From: Trachythela sp. YZ-2020
Taxonomy: Eukaryota; Cnidaria; Anthozoa; Malacalcyonacea; Clavulariidae
Direction of reading: 5' to 3'
Length of the DNA: 64,000 nt
Assembly (NCBI GenBank): GCA_016169945.1
Contig: JADLSH010000318.1
Location: 620,001 to 684,000 of the forward strand
Shown here: piece after piece, positions 21,601-31,146 of the stretch
Position numbering within the stretch: the stretch's first letter is position 1
Layout: every line of letters begins with the position of its first letter
Program-made: the position numbers and the translations under genes
Notes under the pieces: generated by a model
What the model was told of the DNA's origin: nothing
What the model saw: the letters and a program-made list of their open reading frames with translations, nothing else
Database searches by the model: none

Positions 21601-23159
21601 GGTGCCCATATTAGAGAGATGCCCTCAATAGAGAGGTGTCCGTAATAGAGAGATGCCCGCAATAGAGAGGTGTCCGTAATAGAGAGATGTCCGTAATAGA
21701 GAGGTGTCCGTAATAGAGAGGTGTCCGTAATGAGAGGTGTCCGTAATAGAGAGGTTTCAGTAATAGAGAGATGCCCTCAATAGAGAGGTGTCCGTAATAG
21801 AGAGGTGCCCGCATTAGAGAGATGCCCGCAATAGAGAGATGTCCGTAATAGAGAGGTGCCCGCAATAGAGAGGTGTCCGTATTAGAGAGATGCCCGCAAT
21901 AGAGAGGTGTCCGTAATAGAGAGATGCCCGCAATAGAGAGGTGTCCGTAATAGAGAGATGCCCGCATTAGAGAGGTGTCCGTAATAGAGAGATGCCCGCA
22001 ATAGAGAGGTGTCCGTATTAGAGAGATGCTCGCATTAGAGAGGTGTCCGTAATAGAGAGATGCCCGCAATAGAGAGGTGTCCGTATTAGAGAGATGCCCG
22101 CATTAGAGAGGTGTCCGTAATAGAGAGATGCCCGCATTAGAGAGGTGTCCGTAATAGAGAGATGCCCGCAATAGAGAGGTGTCCGTATTAGAGAGATGCC
22201 CGCATTAGAGAGGTGTCCGTATTAGAGAGACGCCCGCATTAGAGAGAAGCCCGTAATAGAGAGGTGTCCGTAATAGAGAGGTGTCCGTAATAGAGAGGTG
22301 TCCGTAATGGTGAGCTATTTGAAATAGAGAGCTTTCCGTAATAGAGAGGTGTTCGTATTAGAGAGGTGTCCATATTAGGGAAGTGTCCGTATTAGAGAGG
22401 TGTCCGTATTAGAAAGGTGTCCGTATTGAGAAGTTTCCGTATTGAGAAGTTTCCGTATTAGAGAAGTTTCCGTATTAGAGAGGCGTCTATATTGGAGGTT
22501 TCCGCAAGAAGAGGTTCAACTGTAAGCCTCAATAATTACAAATTGATATCTATGATTGTGTAGGTCTTATTGGCAGTGGCTACCCAACAATCAGTAATAA
22601 AGGTCTGTGTGACTTCACGGATGAATGCGAACGATTGAAGGATGTTAAATCAAAACCGGTGAAGGTTCATCGTCAGATTATCAGAAAGTGGGAGAGTAAA
22701 CCATTGTATTTGAAAGATACTGGGATGGTGCCTCATTATACTGGACATGTGCCTGGTAAGATGCTTGAACTTTTTCAATTCGAAATGATGTAGTATCTAT
22801 TGGTGGGTTCATTACCATTAGTTTACACTGTAGTTTAGGTTTCCTCCTGTAGTAACACTGGGCCAATAAGAGATGACCCTTGCTGGACCTCTAGGGAGAA
22901 CAGTTTAGAACTAATAAAGCTTTCCAGTATAAATAAAGTTGGTTTAGTTCAGGTTTCCTCCTGTAATAACACTGTATCAATTAGCGATTACCCTTACTGG
23001 ACCTCTAGAGAGAACAGATTAGAACTGATAGAGCTATCCAGTATAATTGACCGTACCTTATACTTAACACTATATATTTATTTAGGTGAAAAGTTTAGAT
23101 ATGGTCGAACATTTGGATTCAGTACCAAGAATGCTCGACAACCTATTGAAACATTCTAA
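18691..23159 (+). CDS. CIMIP2B: CIMIP2B/FAM166B-like ciliary microtubule inner protein, five exons
   Basis: Exons: 18691-18743, 20255-20481, 21155-21502, 22564-22755, 23086-23159; GT-AG junctions with consistent phases, TAA at 23157-23159. Product about 297 residues (human CIMIP2B is 275). The N-terminus MTPDPYHIPGYIGYCPQFKY is joined across intron 1, followed by GETFGRTTSQLL. PGYTGFIPKSEHHFGKRYAE follows, then FMSGYTGFVPRARG, GLIGSGYPT, MVPHYTGHVPGEKFRYGRTF. These repeated GYTGFxP-like modules with KxxxGxTF are the family signature. Family members are microtubule inner proteins of ciliary doublets; the axonemal role here is inferred from the family. The start is the first ATG, with a second ATG two codons later. 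Intron 2 carries two adjacent MITEs; intron 3 carries a 17-bp minisatellite. Confidence 0.88.
19080..19560. mobile_element. Intron 1 of the CIMIP2B-like gene: second copy of the TAA-type MITE in a related repeat
   Basis: At 19294-19464 lies a copy of the 16739-16897 element, with GGTTACGTTTACACGCTGCG ends and the same AGATGCACGTTAATG core. It sits within another repeat, with GCAAATTCGTC, CCATTTGTTCACA and GTGTGAACGC words, which also occurs at 20506-20650. Confidence 0.65.
20506..21060. mobile_element. Cluster of three small TIR elements in CIMIP2B-like intron 2
   Basis: 20506-20650 has inverted ends TTTAGGCTCGTTTCACACGA and GAGTGAACAGAGCCTAAA. It abuts directly a copy of the AGGCTCTTTTCCACTCG element (about 20655-20800, right end lost). 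From about 20812 a fragment of the TTGCAACGCAATTTC family follows, with a duplicated block ATGAATGAGAATGATAATAT (20938 and 21000). Confidence 0.65.
21573..22510. repeat. 17-bp minisatellite in CIMIP2B-like intron 3
   Basis: More than 50 units alternate between GAGAGGTGTCCGTAATA and GAGAGATGCCCGCAATA, with transition-type variants. It creates a repetitive minus-strand frame that is not a gene. Confidence 0.95.
22840..23055. repeat. SINE-like tail repeats in CIMIP2B-like intron 4
   Basis: Two tandem copies of a unit containing GGTTTCCTCCTGTAGTAACA, CCCTTACTGGACCTCTAG, GAGAACAGTTTAGAACT and GAGCTATCCAGTATAA. The same unit occurs at 9720-9810, 11460-11500, 19985-20130, 27190-27275, 28805-29060, 31630-31790 and 36580-36785, on both strands. 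Confidence 0.75.
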
Positions 23160-23329
23160 AAATACCCTAAAGGTTTGGAAAAACTGTCGTATGTATAACG
23201 TAAATCAGTATCAATATTTCCGATCATGAATATTATGCATAATCTCGTGCATATAATAACGAGTTAGAAATCACTAAAATTATATTTCAAAGTTAAAAAT
23301 CTTTGAGGGCATAACACTTAGCATAACAA

Positions 23330-23575
23330 TAGTGTCATCCAGTCAAGATCCAGTGATCGGAATGTTCCATTGTCTTTTCATTGTTTTGAAAATCCCACTG
23401 TTCTCCATGCCATCCAGTCACGGTCCAGTGATCGGAATGTTCCATTGTCTTTTCATTGTTTTGAAAATCCCACTGTTCTCCATGCCATCCAGTCACGGTC
23501 CAGTGATCGGAATGTTCCATTGTCTTTTCATTGTTTTGAAAATCCCACTGTTCTCCATGCTATCCAGTCACTCAT
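23330..23575. repeat. 75-bp tandem repeat, about 3 copies
   Basis: The unit contains CCAGTGATCGGAATGTTCCA, TTGTCTTTTCATTGTTTTG and CCCACTGTTCTCCATGC. It begins about 170 bp after the CIMIP2B-like stop codon. A larger array of the same family, in the opposite orientation, lies at 39405-40495. Confidence 0.9.
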
Positions 23576-24149
23576 TGTTTTGACTATGCGCTACGCTATG
23601 CAAAGGGATTATTGGTTGTCTCTTAATGAGGGTACTCATTCCGCTCGGCTATTTACACCCTATTAATCAAAAGCAATGGAAAAGCAAAGACACGTCATGC
23701 TAATCAATGAATATCCTCGCATAGTGATAATCTATAAATAATTTAGTATTAGACCTCGCTTTTTGGAAGGGAAAAATGAACAATTGTGCAATCAAAAAGG
23801 AGACCTCAATAGATGGGTTTCAGACTTTCAGTAGCGTTACAGGACAGTAGATGGTGATCAATTTTAGTAACACAATATATCGTTGCATAAATTTCATTTA
23901 ATTTGAATAGTATTTGTTTAACACGTAGTATATTGCTACAATATATGCTACAATATATATAATCCATATTATACATCGCAAACCCCGGGCTAAATAGGGA
24001 CACCGTTGCTGAAACATTTGGAAATGTGGCATAATTTTCATGTAATTTGAACAAGATTTGTTTCAATATAGGCTTAGAGGCTTTGCAAAGGAGGCTTTTC
24101 TATACGCAACTTTCCCACAAACAAGTAATATATAATATCATCAAGTACT

Positions 24150-27100
24150 TCAGTCTTCTTGTTCTAACAATGAAAATGCATTGTGCACGTGAACTTCTTC
24201 CTCGCTACCAGTCCCCTCATTAGCATTCTCAGATGACTCACTCTCATGTGCTCTGGCAGCCTCTTCCAATCTCCACTGCTTTAAGTCACTAAATTGCTGT
24301 TGTAATTTTGCTATGTCCTTTGTCTCAGGGTGCGCTTTCCACATCTCTATGTCAGAAAAATATAGAATAACGACAATAAACCTTGTAGACAACAAATGGT
24401 ATTTTAGCTCAGTCATGGGGGTCCAGTGTAGGTAGTATTCTACAATAAGCTGTCGTGGTTTGTGTCTGAACTACCTGAAAAAGATATCTCAAACGTGGTG
24501 GTCCAGTGTAGGTAGTATTCTACAATAAGCTGCCGTGGTTTGTGTCTGAACTACCTGCAAAAGATATCTCAAACGTGGTGGTCCAGTGTAGGTAGTATTC
24601 TACAATAAGCTGTCGTGGTTTGTGTCTGAACTACCTGAAAAAGATATCTCAAACGTGAGGGTACAGTGTAGGTACAGTAGTGTTCTACAACAAGCTGTTG
24701 TGGTTTGTGTCTGTACATATATATGGTATTTTAGGCCAACGTTGCGCTCGTTTAAACTCAAGCATTTTAAGACTTCAACTTTCAATTCATACCTTGTTTT
24801 GACGTAAAGCCGGGAGGATAAAGACACATGACAATCTTTCCATCTGTCGCCAATCTCAAAAGACTGTTGGCTAGAATGTGCAAGGAAAGAGATGTTTAAA
24901 GCGTGTATAAAACATAACATAATTAGACATAATGTTATAACCAGAAGTGTTTACCTGCTCTGTATGCATCAGGTCTTCCTGCTTTAGCCGTGTGAAAACC
25001 TCTCTGCTCTGCCCAAGCTATAAATTGACATAGAACGCAGTTGATTTGCATAAATAGCATTCAATTTGACACTTTGTTACAGTTAAACAGTTAAAGCACA
25101 GTTGTCAACACCTCACAGAACATTTTTCATGTTCCCATGTGGTCCCAGAAAATGAAATATTTTTTCCAACCCTGGTGCTGAAGTTAGTGTTTAGACAAGA
25201 TATCATCTCTGGCATAGTTGAGCATAAGTTCACTTATCCTCTAGTATCAATAGTAAACCATTACCATCACAGATATCCCATGCAGACCACTCTTGATCCT
25301 CAGGAACATTCTCATCATCTTCTGCTTGGGCTATATTTGGATGTACCAAATTCAGAACTTTCGCCAGGGGGGTGCACGATGCTAAGTAACCAACAACGGA
25401 GTAAGGTTCTCTGACTTGAGCTATTGGATATGTCCCTGATAGGATCTGAACAGAATGTTAGGTTGAGTAGGGTGAAATATGGAAACATGGGACTACATTC
25501 TATGTCTATTTAACAATGTAAGCATAGCAGGTGGTGCCTCCTACTGCAGGTTGAGGGTATGGTATAATTACTTAGATGGGTGCCCCTGCTCTGACTTGAT
25601 GTGCTTAGAAACTTGTGAAAGTAGAGTTGTGGTCGGTTCTCTCCTGTGCTTCAAGAGTTTTCCCAGGTCCTCCAGTTTTCCTCCCTCACAAAAAGGGAGC
25701 TCTGTTCCGTGATCAAAAAGTAAGCCTTCGACTCAGTCATGTTTTGAGCTGCATCTTTCCTAACTCTAGCCTCCTCCGCAGGCATCTCTGGTCAGGGCTT
25801 GGATTTTTTCCCCTCAGCCTAACACAGTGACCCCTATAGAGATGCCTGCGGAGGAGGCTAGGTTCCTAATTCAGCACTCAGCTGCAAGAAAAGATCATTA
25901 GCACCCGCTACCTCTACACGTTTATGTCTTGTAAGAATTTAGCTTAGTTTTGTACTACGTCTGTGGATATATTCCTTTCATACAATAATCCAAACATTTA
26001 TTGGTTACCTGAAGTTTTCGGTCTACCAGAGATGGAAACACCAGACCAGGGGAGTCGCATAGCCTTACAGATGGCGTTAGAAATATTGTTTGAAAATGTT
26101 TGGTATGACCAGGCGTCCTTGAACAGCTCACAACCTATATGAGAATAATGTCTACAATAAGTTGCTGTGGTTTGTCTCTGAACTACCTGGAAAAGATTAA
26201 AACATTTCAATGTTTTGAACAAAGATCCTTCGTCACAGGTAAGTAGCTACGTCTACTAACCTGCATTTCAGGTAGTTCATTCACAAAATATAACAGCTAA
26301 TCTGATTGACTGACCTTTTTACCAATAAGACCATTAAGTAGTGACGATTTGCCTACATTTGGATGACCTGAGGGTGGAAGGGAAATTTCTGGTTTAAGTA
26401 CTAACGTTATGGGATGGATTTCACTCGAATTTTCGTCTCTAATGACCAATATCAGTGAGATAATCAAAATATAGATTCAATACCTCTCTGGTTTTTTTAA
26501 ACTTTTTTTCTGTGACCTTACCTACAAGTCCTATGGTTAAAATGCCTTCTTCCTTTTCCACATCTTCAAACATTGTACTGTCATCTGGAAAACACCACAG
26601 ATTCTCTGCTACAAAGTTTATTCATAGATTATAAACAAATACTAAATATGAATTTCAATACCTTCATCTTCATCAGAAGATAAGCTTTCTTCGTATGTTA
26701 CTCCTTCATTTGAGTTGTCTTCTTGATCTTCAATATGATGAAGCCAATCTCTCAAGTTTACTAGATATATTGTAAGAAATATCATGTTTCTCCTGCAATG
26801 ATACATTATTTGAACGTGTGGTTCCATTGTAGGTAGCGATATGCTTGCAACTAGGATCACTACCTGAAAACTATAGCAAGAACTTCAACATTTTGAGTGA
26901 AAGCCCTTCATCTTACTATATAAGTATTAAATAACTAAATATTTATATAGTGAACAATGGGAGCAACTAACAACCAACCTTTGCCATGCATGAGTTTCTC
27001 ACACACGTGATGCAGTTCTCTTGGACCAACAGGAATAAACGATCTTTTCTTTCGTCTTCGTAAACGTTTCTTCACTGAAATCACAACAGAAAATGGATCA

Positions 27101-30100
27101 TTATACAGTCATCTGAATATAATTTCATCTCAGTCGCATTCACGATGAGTACTTCCAGTTTGACTTTACCAAACACTGCATCTGGGTATTCTGGTTTCCT
27201 CCTGTAGTTAAACACTGGGTCAATAAGGGATGACACTTACTGGACCTCTAGGGAGAACAATTTAGAATAAAAACCTTTAATCTCCATCTGTCTTATTTCC
27301 TCAGGGTCTTTTGGAAAAGAAGTAAAACATATTATATTGAGGTCAGGAAACTTTTTCTGAAAGTAATCTTTCCATGTTACAACAACTTCAGGTGAAACTA
27401 AATCAATCTAAAAATGAAATTTGTGGTCAGTGGGAAAATTGATTCTGAATTGTAAAATTTATCCATGTCAGATATTGGTGGGTGTCACTAAGCTCTATAA
27501 TACAGCAGATAAAGTGGTCAACCTGCTGTTATCCAAGTGAGAAAGTATATGTTCATTTTTTCATATGTGGTAGGCAAATATTAAAGCAGAATTGAGAGAT
27601 GTAGTTTCATTTTCTTGCTGTTCTAAGTGTCGACAGTTCTGAAGTTTAGCATCATCTGCTGTCCCATCAATGCTTACTGAAACTTACCAATGAATATATG
27701 GAACGTAGGACTTACTTTATTTAGAACGAGAACGACATCTTTTTTAAGGTCAAATCTTGCATATGTGTAGAGAGTTGGTGAAAAATGGATTATCTAGAAA
27801 TAAGAATAGTTAAAGCACCTAACACCATATGTCAGCTGACATATGCCATGTTAAAAGCTCTCCTCTTGAACAGTCAAATCATTGTGTGTCACACTCATGG
27901 GTTAAAATAGAAATAAGAATAAATGGAAATCTATCTAAGAAACGTACTGGGTATCGTACATCTGTGATAATGACAACAATATTGGACACTTCCAAAACCC
28001 GCCATAATTGTCTCCATGTCTGTAATGTAATAATCATATATAAGATTTCATGAACAGTTTCAAATCAATTTGAATCAAAATTTTCAAGGTTAGACAAACA
28101 TAGAAACATTGGAGGAAACATCAAGATTTTCAGATGTTATTCCAATGATGATTCATAGTTTGTCAAGTGTTTAAAAGAAGAGTTAAATGTGGTAGGCATG
28201 TATTTTTTAGACTGTACCTCGAGGTTCATCTCAAAATAACTGAGTTCTGTGCTTTGGTGTTTATGTTTTATGTCTCTGATGTATTGTCGAAACATGGACT
28301 CTTCGTTTTCTTCAACCTGTCTTTTGTCCATTTGGTAGCTCCACTTTGGTCTTTTTGGCATGTCCAAAACTGACAGAGATATGGGTGGTGAAGGTTATAT
28401 ATATAATGGTGATGGTAATGATGGTGGTGGTGGTGGTGATGATGATGGTGCCAGTGGTAATAGTGGTGGTAATGTAGATGATGTCATGATAGCGATGATG
28501 ATGGTAGCTACATAGTAAAACTACTTTGAATAAATATATTACCTGTTCCAGGATTATAGATGTCTTCAAGAGTGAATTCCAGTTCATGCTATTTGTGAAA
28601 AACAACAGTCACAAAAATAACTAAAATACAATAGAGAACCATACACAATTCTGAGAATAACCAAACCATGTTCCTACCTTTGCGTAACGGACAATTGGTT
28701 TTCGTGCTTGCCTTTTCCTCTCCTCGATTTCTTCATTGCTTTCATATTGGAAAAATAATTTGTACCTTGATAGGAAAACATTTTGATTATTTACACTAAA
28801 CTATACTAACGTTTATTATACAGGACAGCTCTATCAGTCTAGTTCCATTAACCGTGATCAGTCCTAAACTGTTCTTCCTGAAGGTCTAGTAAGGGCCATC
28901 CCTTATTGTTCTAGTGTTACTACAGGAAGAAACCTAAACTAAACTAACTTTATTTATACTGGATAGCTCTATCAGTTCTAAACTGTTCTCCCTAGAGGTT
29001 CAGTAACGGCTGTCCCTTATTGGTAAAGTGTTACTATAGGAGGAATCGGGTGCCCAGAAAAAAACTTGGGTATTTAATAGAGTCAAACAAGAAGCAACTG
29101 CTGTGCTACCAACACAACCACGCCTTGATGTCCTACCTATCTGGGTCATACGGTTTTCCACTCGACTTATGACCTGGTTCTTGATAAGGTTTCTGGCTAA
29201 TGTGTAATCTTGCAAGTGATGATGTTCCTGTAGATCCTTCTGTATCTGGGTCGGAATCACTCAGTTCATGCAAAACTGCCGGCTTGGCATCGCCATGATT
29301 GTATCTGGGTCCTACATGGAGTCAGTCATTTCAATTAAGCCATTAAGTCCCAATGCACCCAAATGTGGCCTACATTTTTATTGGATTTCAATCTAAGGGG
29401 CTGTTTATATGGAAGCTGGGTTGGATGAATTTGTCTTGTGTTTATATGAGAAAATTGTATCCTGGCAAGCAGGATAATTTTGTTGTTTTGACCTTTGACA
29501 TTGTTTTGACAGTTCTTAAATAAGCGGCGGTGTTGCTTTGAACTCTTATCCTGGCAACCAGGCTGGCCCGGGTAGTGAGTGTTTATATGGGGAAATTTTC
29601 ATCCCAGTAAGAGAGATCTCTGGAACCATGCTAGCCTGCTTGTCCATATAAACGCACAGTAATTTTTACTATAAAATCAATTACACGGCGAGATCTCACT
29701 AAGCGGGCCCAGCCTGGCTTCCATATAAACAGCCCCTAATGCAAGGCAATCTATAATAATATCTTGAACGTGTGGTGCCAGATTGTTCTCCCTTTGTTTT
29801 TTCCATTCGTCCTTTTGTTCTTGATGTGCGATATATATTGGACACCGTGTGTTAATGTCTAAGAGTTAACGTCTAACATTTTCCACACAATAAGTAAATC
29901 ATCTTGCATTAAAGTAAAATAAAGTACGGCATATTAGGGTGCACTGCAATTTAATGGGTTAATTATTAACCCAATCAATATTTTATTTGGTCTATTATGC
30001 CAGATGATTTTACTTGTCACTGGACACTGGGAAAGTGCTGTGTGTGAATGGTTAAACCATTGAGCTGTATTAAAATGCACCTCAATGCACACTCCTTTAT

Positions 30101-30363
30101 TATGTTATGTCTAAAGCCAGACAATATTATTACTCAAAGAGACTTGCGCATTGATGGCGCCATAATTATGCCGAAATGTTCCCACAAGCACCCAAGCAAA
30201 ATTTCAATTACAAATATCGTACAAACTTTATGTTGATTTTCACCGAATTTATTAATGTAGTTTAGTTCATTATTTTTCTACCTTGATGCTTATCTGTGTG
30301 TTGTCTTTTCTTTTTCAATTGTTCTTTCTTTTGTTTTGCACTATAAGGTTTCTTTCGTGGCAT
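24150..30363 (-). CDS. GNL1: GNL1-type circularly permuted GTPase, 17 exons
   Basis: Exons in transcription order: 30363-30282, 29311-29137, 28765-28678, 28588-28543, 28369-28218, 28019-27948, 27793-27716, 27407-27275, 27074-26979, 26760-26662, 26584-26522, 26367-26315, 26134-26009, 25445-25265, 25017-24955, 24870-24793, 24346-24150. All junctions are GT-AG and the phases sum to one 593-residue frame (human GNL1 is 607). The N-terminus MPRKKPYSAKQKKEQLKKK is the basic GNL1 start. RPKWSYQM and TWRQLWRVLE are strongly conserved. The GTPase motifs are permuted: G4 NKID (~230) precedes G1 GHPNVGKSS (~362), the TPGHT switch (~387) and G3 DSPG (~406). A C-terminal AWAEQRGFHTAKAGRPDAYR region and an acidic tail follow. 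The family is linked to ribosome assembly; the role here is inferred. The frame is intact throughout. Confidence 0.95.
24417..24720. repeat. Tandem array of the 79-bp repeat in GNL1 intron 16
   Basis: About four head-to-tail copies of the GTGTAGGTAGTATTCTACA...CTACCTGAAAAAGATATC unit, plus strand, inside the last GNL1 intron. Confidence 0.85.
25767..25860. mobile_element. Small TIR element (94 bp) in GNL1 intron 13
   Basis: The inverted ends TAGCCTCCTCCGCAGGCATC and GATGCCTGCGGAGGAGGCTA are near perfect. The flanks TTCCTAACTC and TTCCTAATTC suggest a ~10-bp target duplication with one mismatch. The TAGCCT end resembles the element at 58484-58672. Confidence 0.75.
26135..26314. repeat. 79-bp family fragment in GNL1 intron 12
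   Basis: Partial copies of TCTACAATAAG, GTGGTTTGTCTCTGAACTAC and the inverted CAGGTAGTTCATTCACAAA flank a TTTGAACAAAGATCCTTCG block, the same arrangement as the hairpin at 9490-9650 but more decayed. Confidence 0.6.
27120..27275. repeat. SINE-like repeat in GNL1 intron 8
   Basis: The block CTTCCAGTTTGACTTTACC, GCATCTGGGTATTCTGG, TTTCCTCCTGTAGTTAAACA and TTACTGGACCTCTAGGGAG matches the body of the element at 36400-36790. It runs almost into GNL1 exon 8. Confidence 0.65.
28385..28515. repeat. GGTGAT-type microsatellite in GNL1 intron 4
   Basis: Imperfect GGT/GAT repeats lie between GNL1 exons 4 and 5. Confidence 0.85.
28805..29070. repeat. SINE-like tail repeats (minus orientation) in GNL1 intron 2
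   Basis: Two tandem units carrying ACTGGATAGCTCTATCAGTT, AACTGTTCTCCCTAGAGG and TTACTACAGGA. They are followed by a GGGTGCCCAGAAAA block that resembles the 31790-31850 copy. Confidence 0.7.
29397..29736. mobile_element. TAA-flanked MITE in GNL1 intron 1
   Basis: The ends GGGGCTGTTTATATGGAAGC and CTTCCATATAAACAGCCCC are inverted complements, flanked by TAA on both sides. The middle is GAGATCTC-rich with CTGGCAACCAGG. A decayed relative lies in DDR intron 2. Confidence 0.8.
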
Positions 30364-31146
30364 GCTATTGTGAACGTCGAAGTGTGTTTATACAAGAACG
30401 ACTTTTGGATGATGGTACATTTATGCACGATTTGATAATTTATGCATGTCCAGTAAATGTGGGGTTAATATAAATATTGGAGAGGGGGCCGCCTTGATCA
30501 TCAGATCCTCTTTTAAAAAGTGGCTTATTAGAGAGAGAGGTGGCTTATTAGAGAGGGAAGCTTATTTGAGAAGGGCGGGGGACAAAGTAGAAGAAATTAC
30601 ATATGGGGCCGTTCAACAATTACGTCATCTTCGAGGGGGGTTCCTAATTCGATGACATTTGATTACATAGGGGAAGGGGGTTATTGGTGAAGATTATGTA
30701 ATCAATAGAGGGGGAAATTCATCAACTACGAGTCCGATTTTGCAGTCACTATTACTCATAATAATAATACGTGATTGGTTTGAAGTTTTCATATAATTCA
30801 TGTACGCACATATATAATTAATTCCTTCCTAATTTTTGCTTCTAGGAAAGGAAGGGGGGTGTTAGATGACAGTTACATAATCAATATGGGGGGTAGTTGG
30901 CTGATGACAAGTGGTGACAGTGGGGGGTGGGGGGGGGGCTAAAAAGAGCCCAAAAATTGATGACGTAATTGTTGAACGGCCCCAACAAATAATGTCAAAT
31001 AGAAAATTACATAATTATGCAAATCGTCGCCTTTTGAGAGATGGAAACTGTTTGTTCGACTTCGACCGAACTGCACTTCGAAGTTCTAATTTTCTGAACA
31101 ACAAAAACGCGTTTATGGTGAAAACAATGCTAAAATCTCGTTCAAA
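30364..31146. promoter_or_regulatory. Divergent intergenic region between GNL1 and the GATA-like gene, with a TIR element at 30605-30983
   Basis: 783 bp separate the two start codons, which read outward. About half is an element with ends GGGGCCGTTCAACAATTACG and CGTAATTGTTGAACGGCCCC. It is G-rich inside, with a GGGGGTGGGGGGGGG run near 30933. I see no convincing TATA box; a shared promoter is an inference from the head-to-head arrangement. Confidence 0.5.

Noticed and set aside
21611..22069. Minus-strand 152-residue frame with YYGHLSI repeats
   Set aside because: It is created by the 17-bp minisatellite in an intron of the CIMIP2B-like gene.
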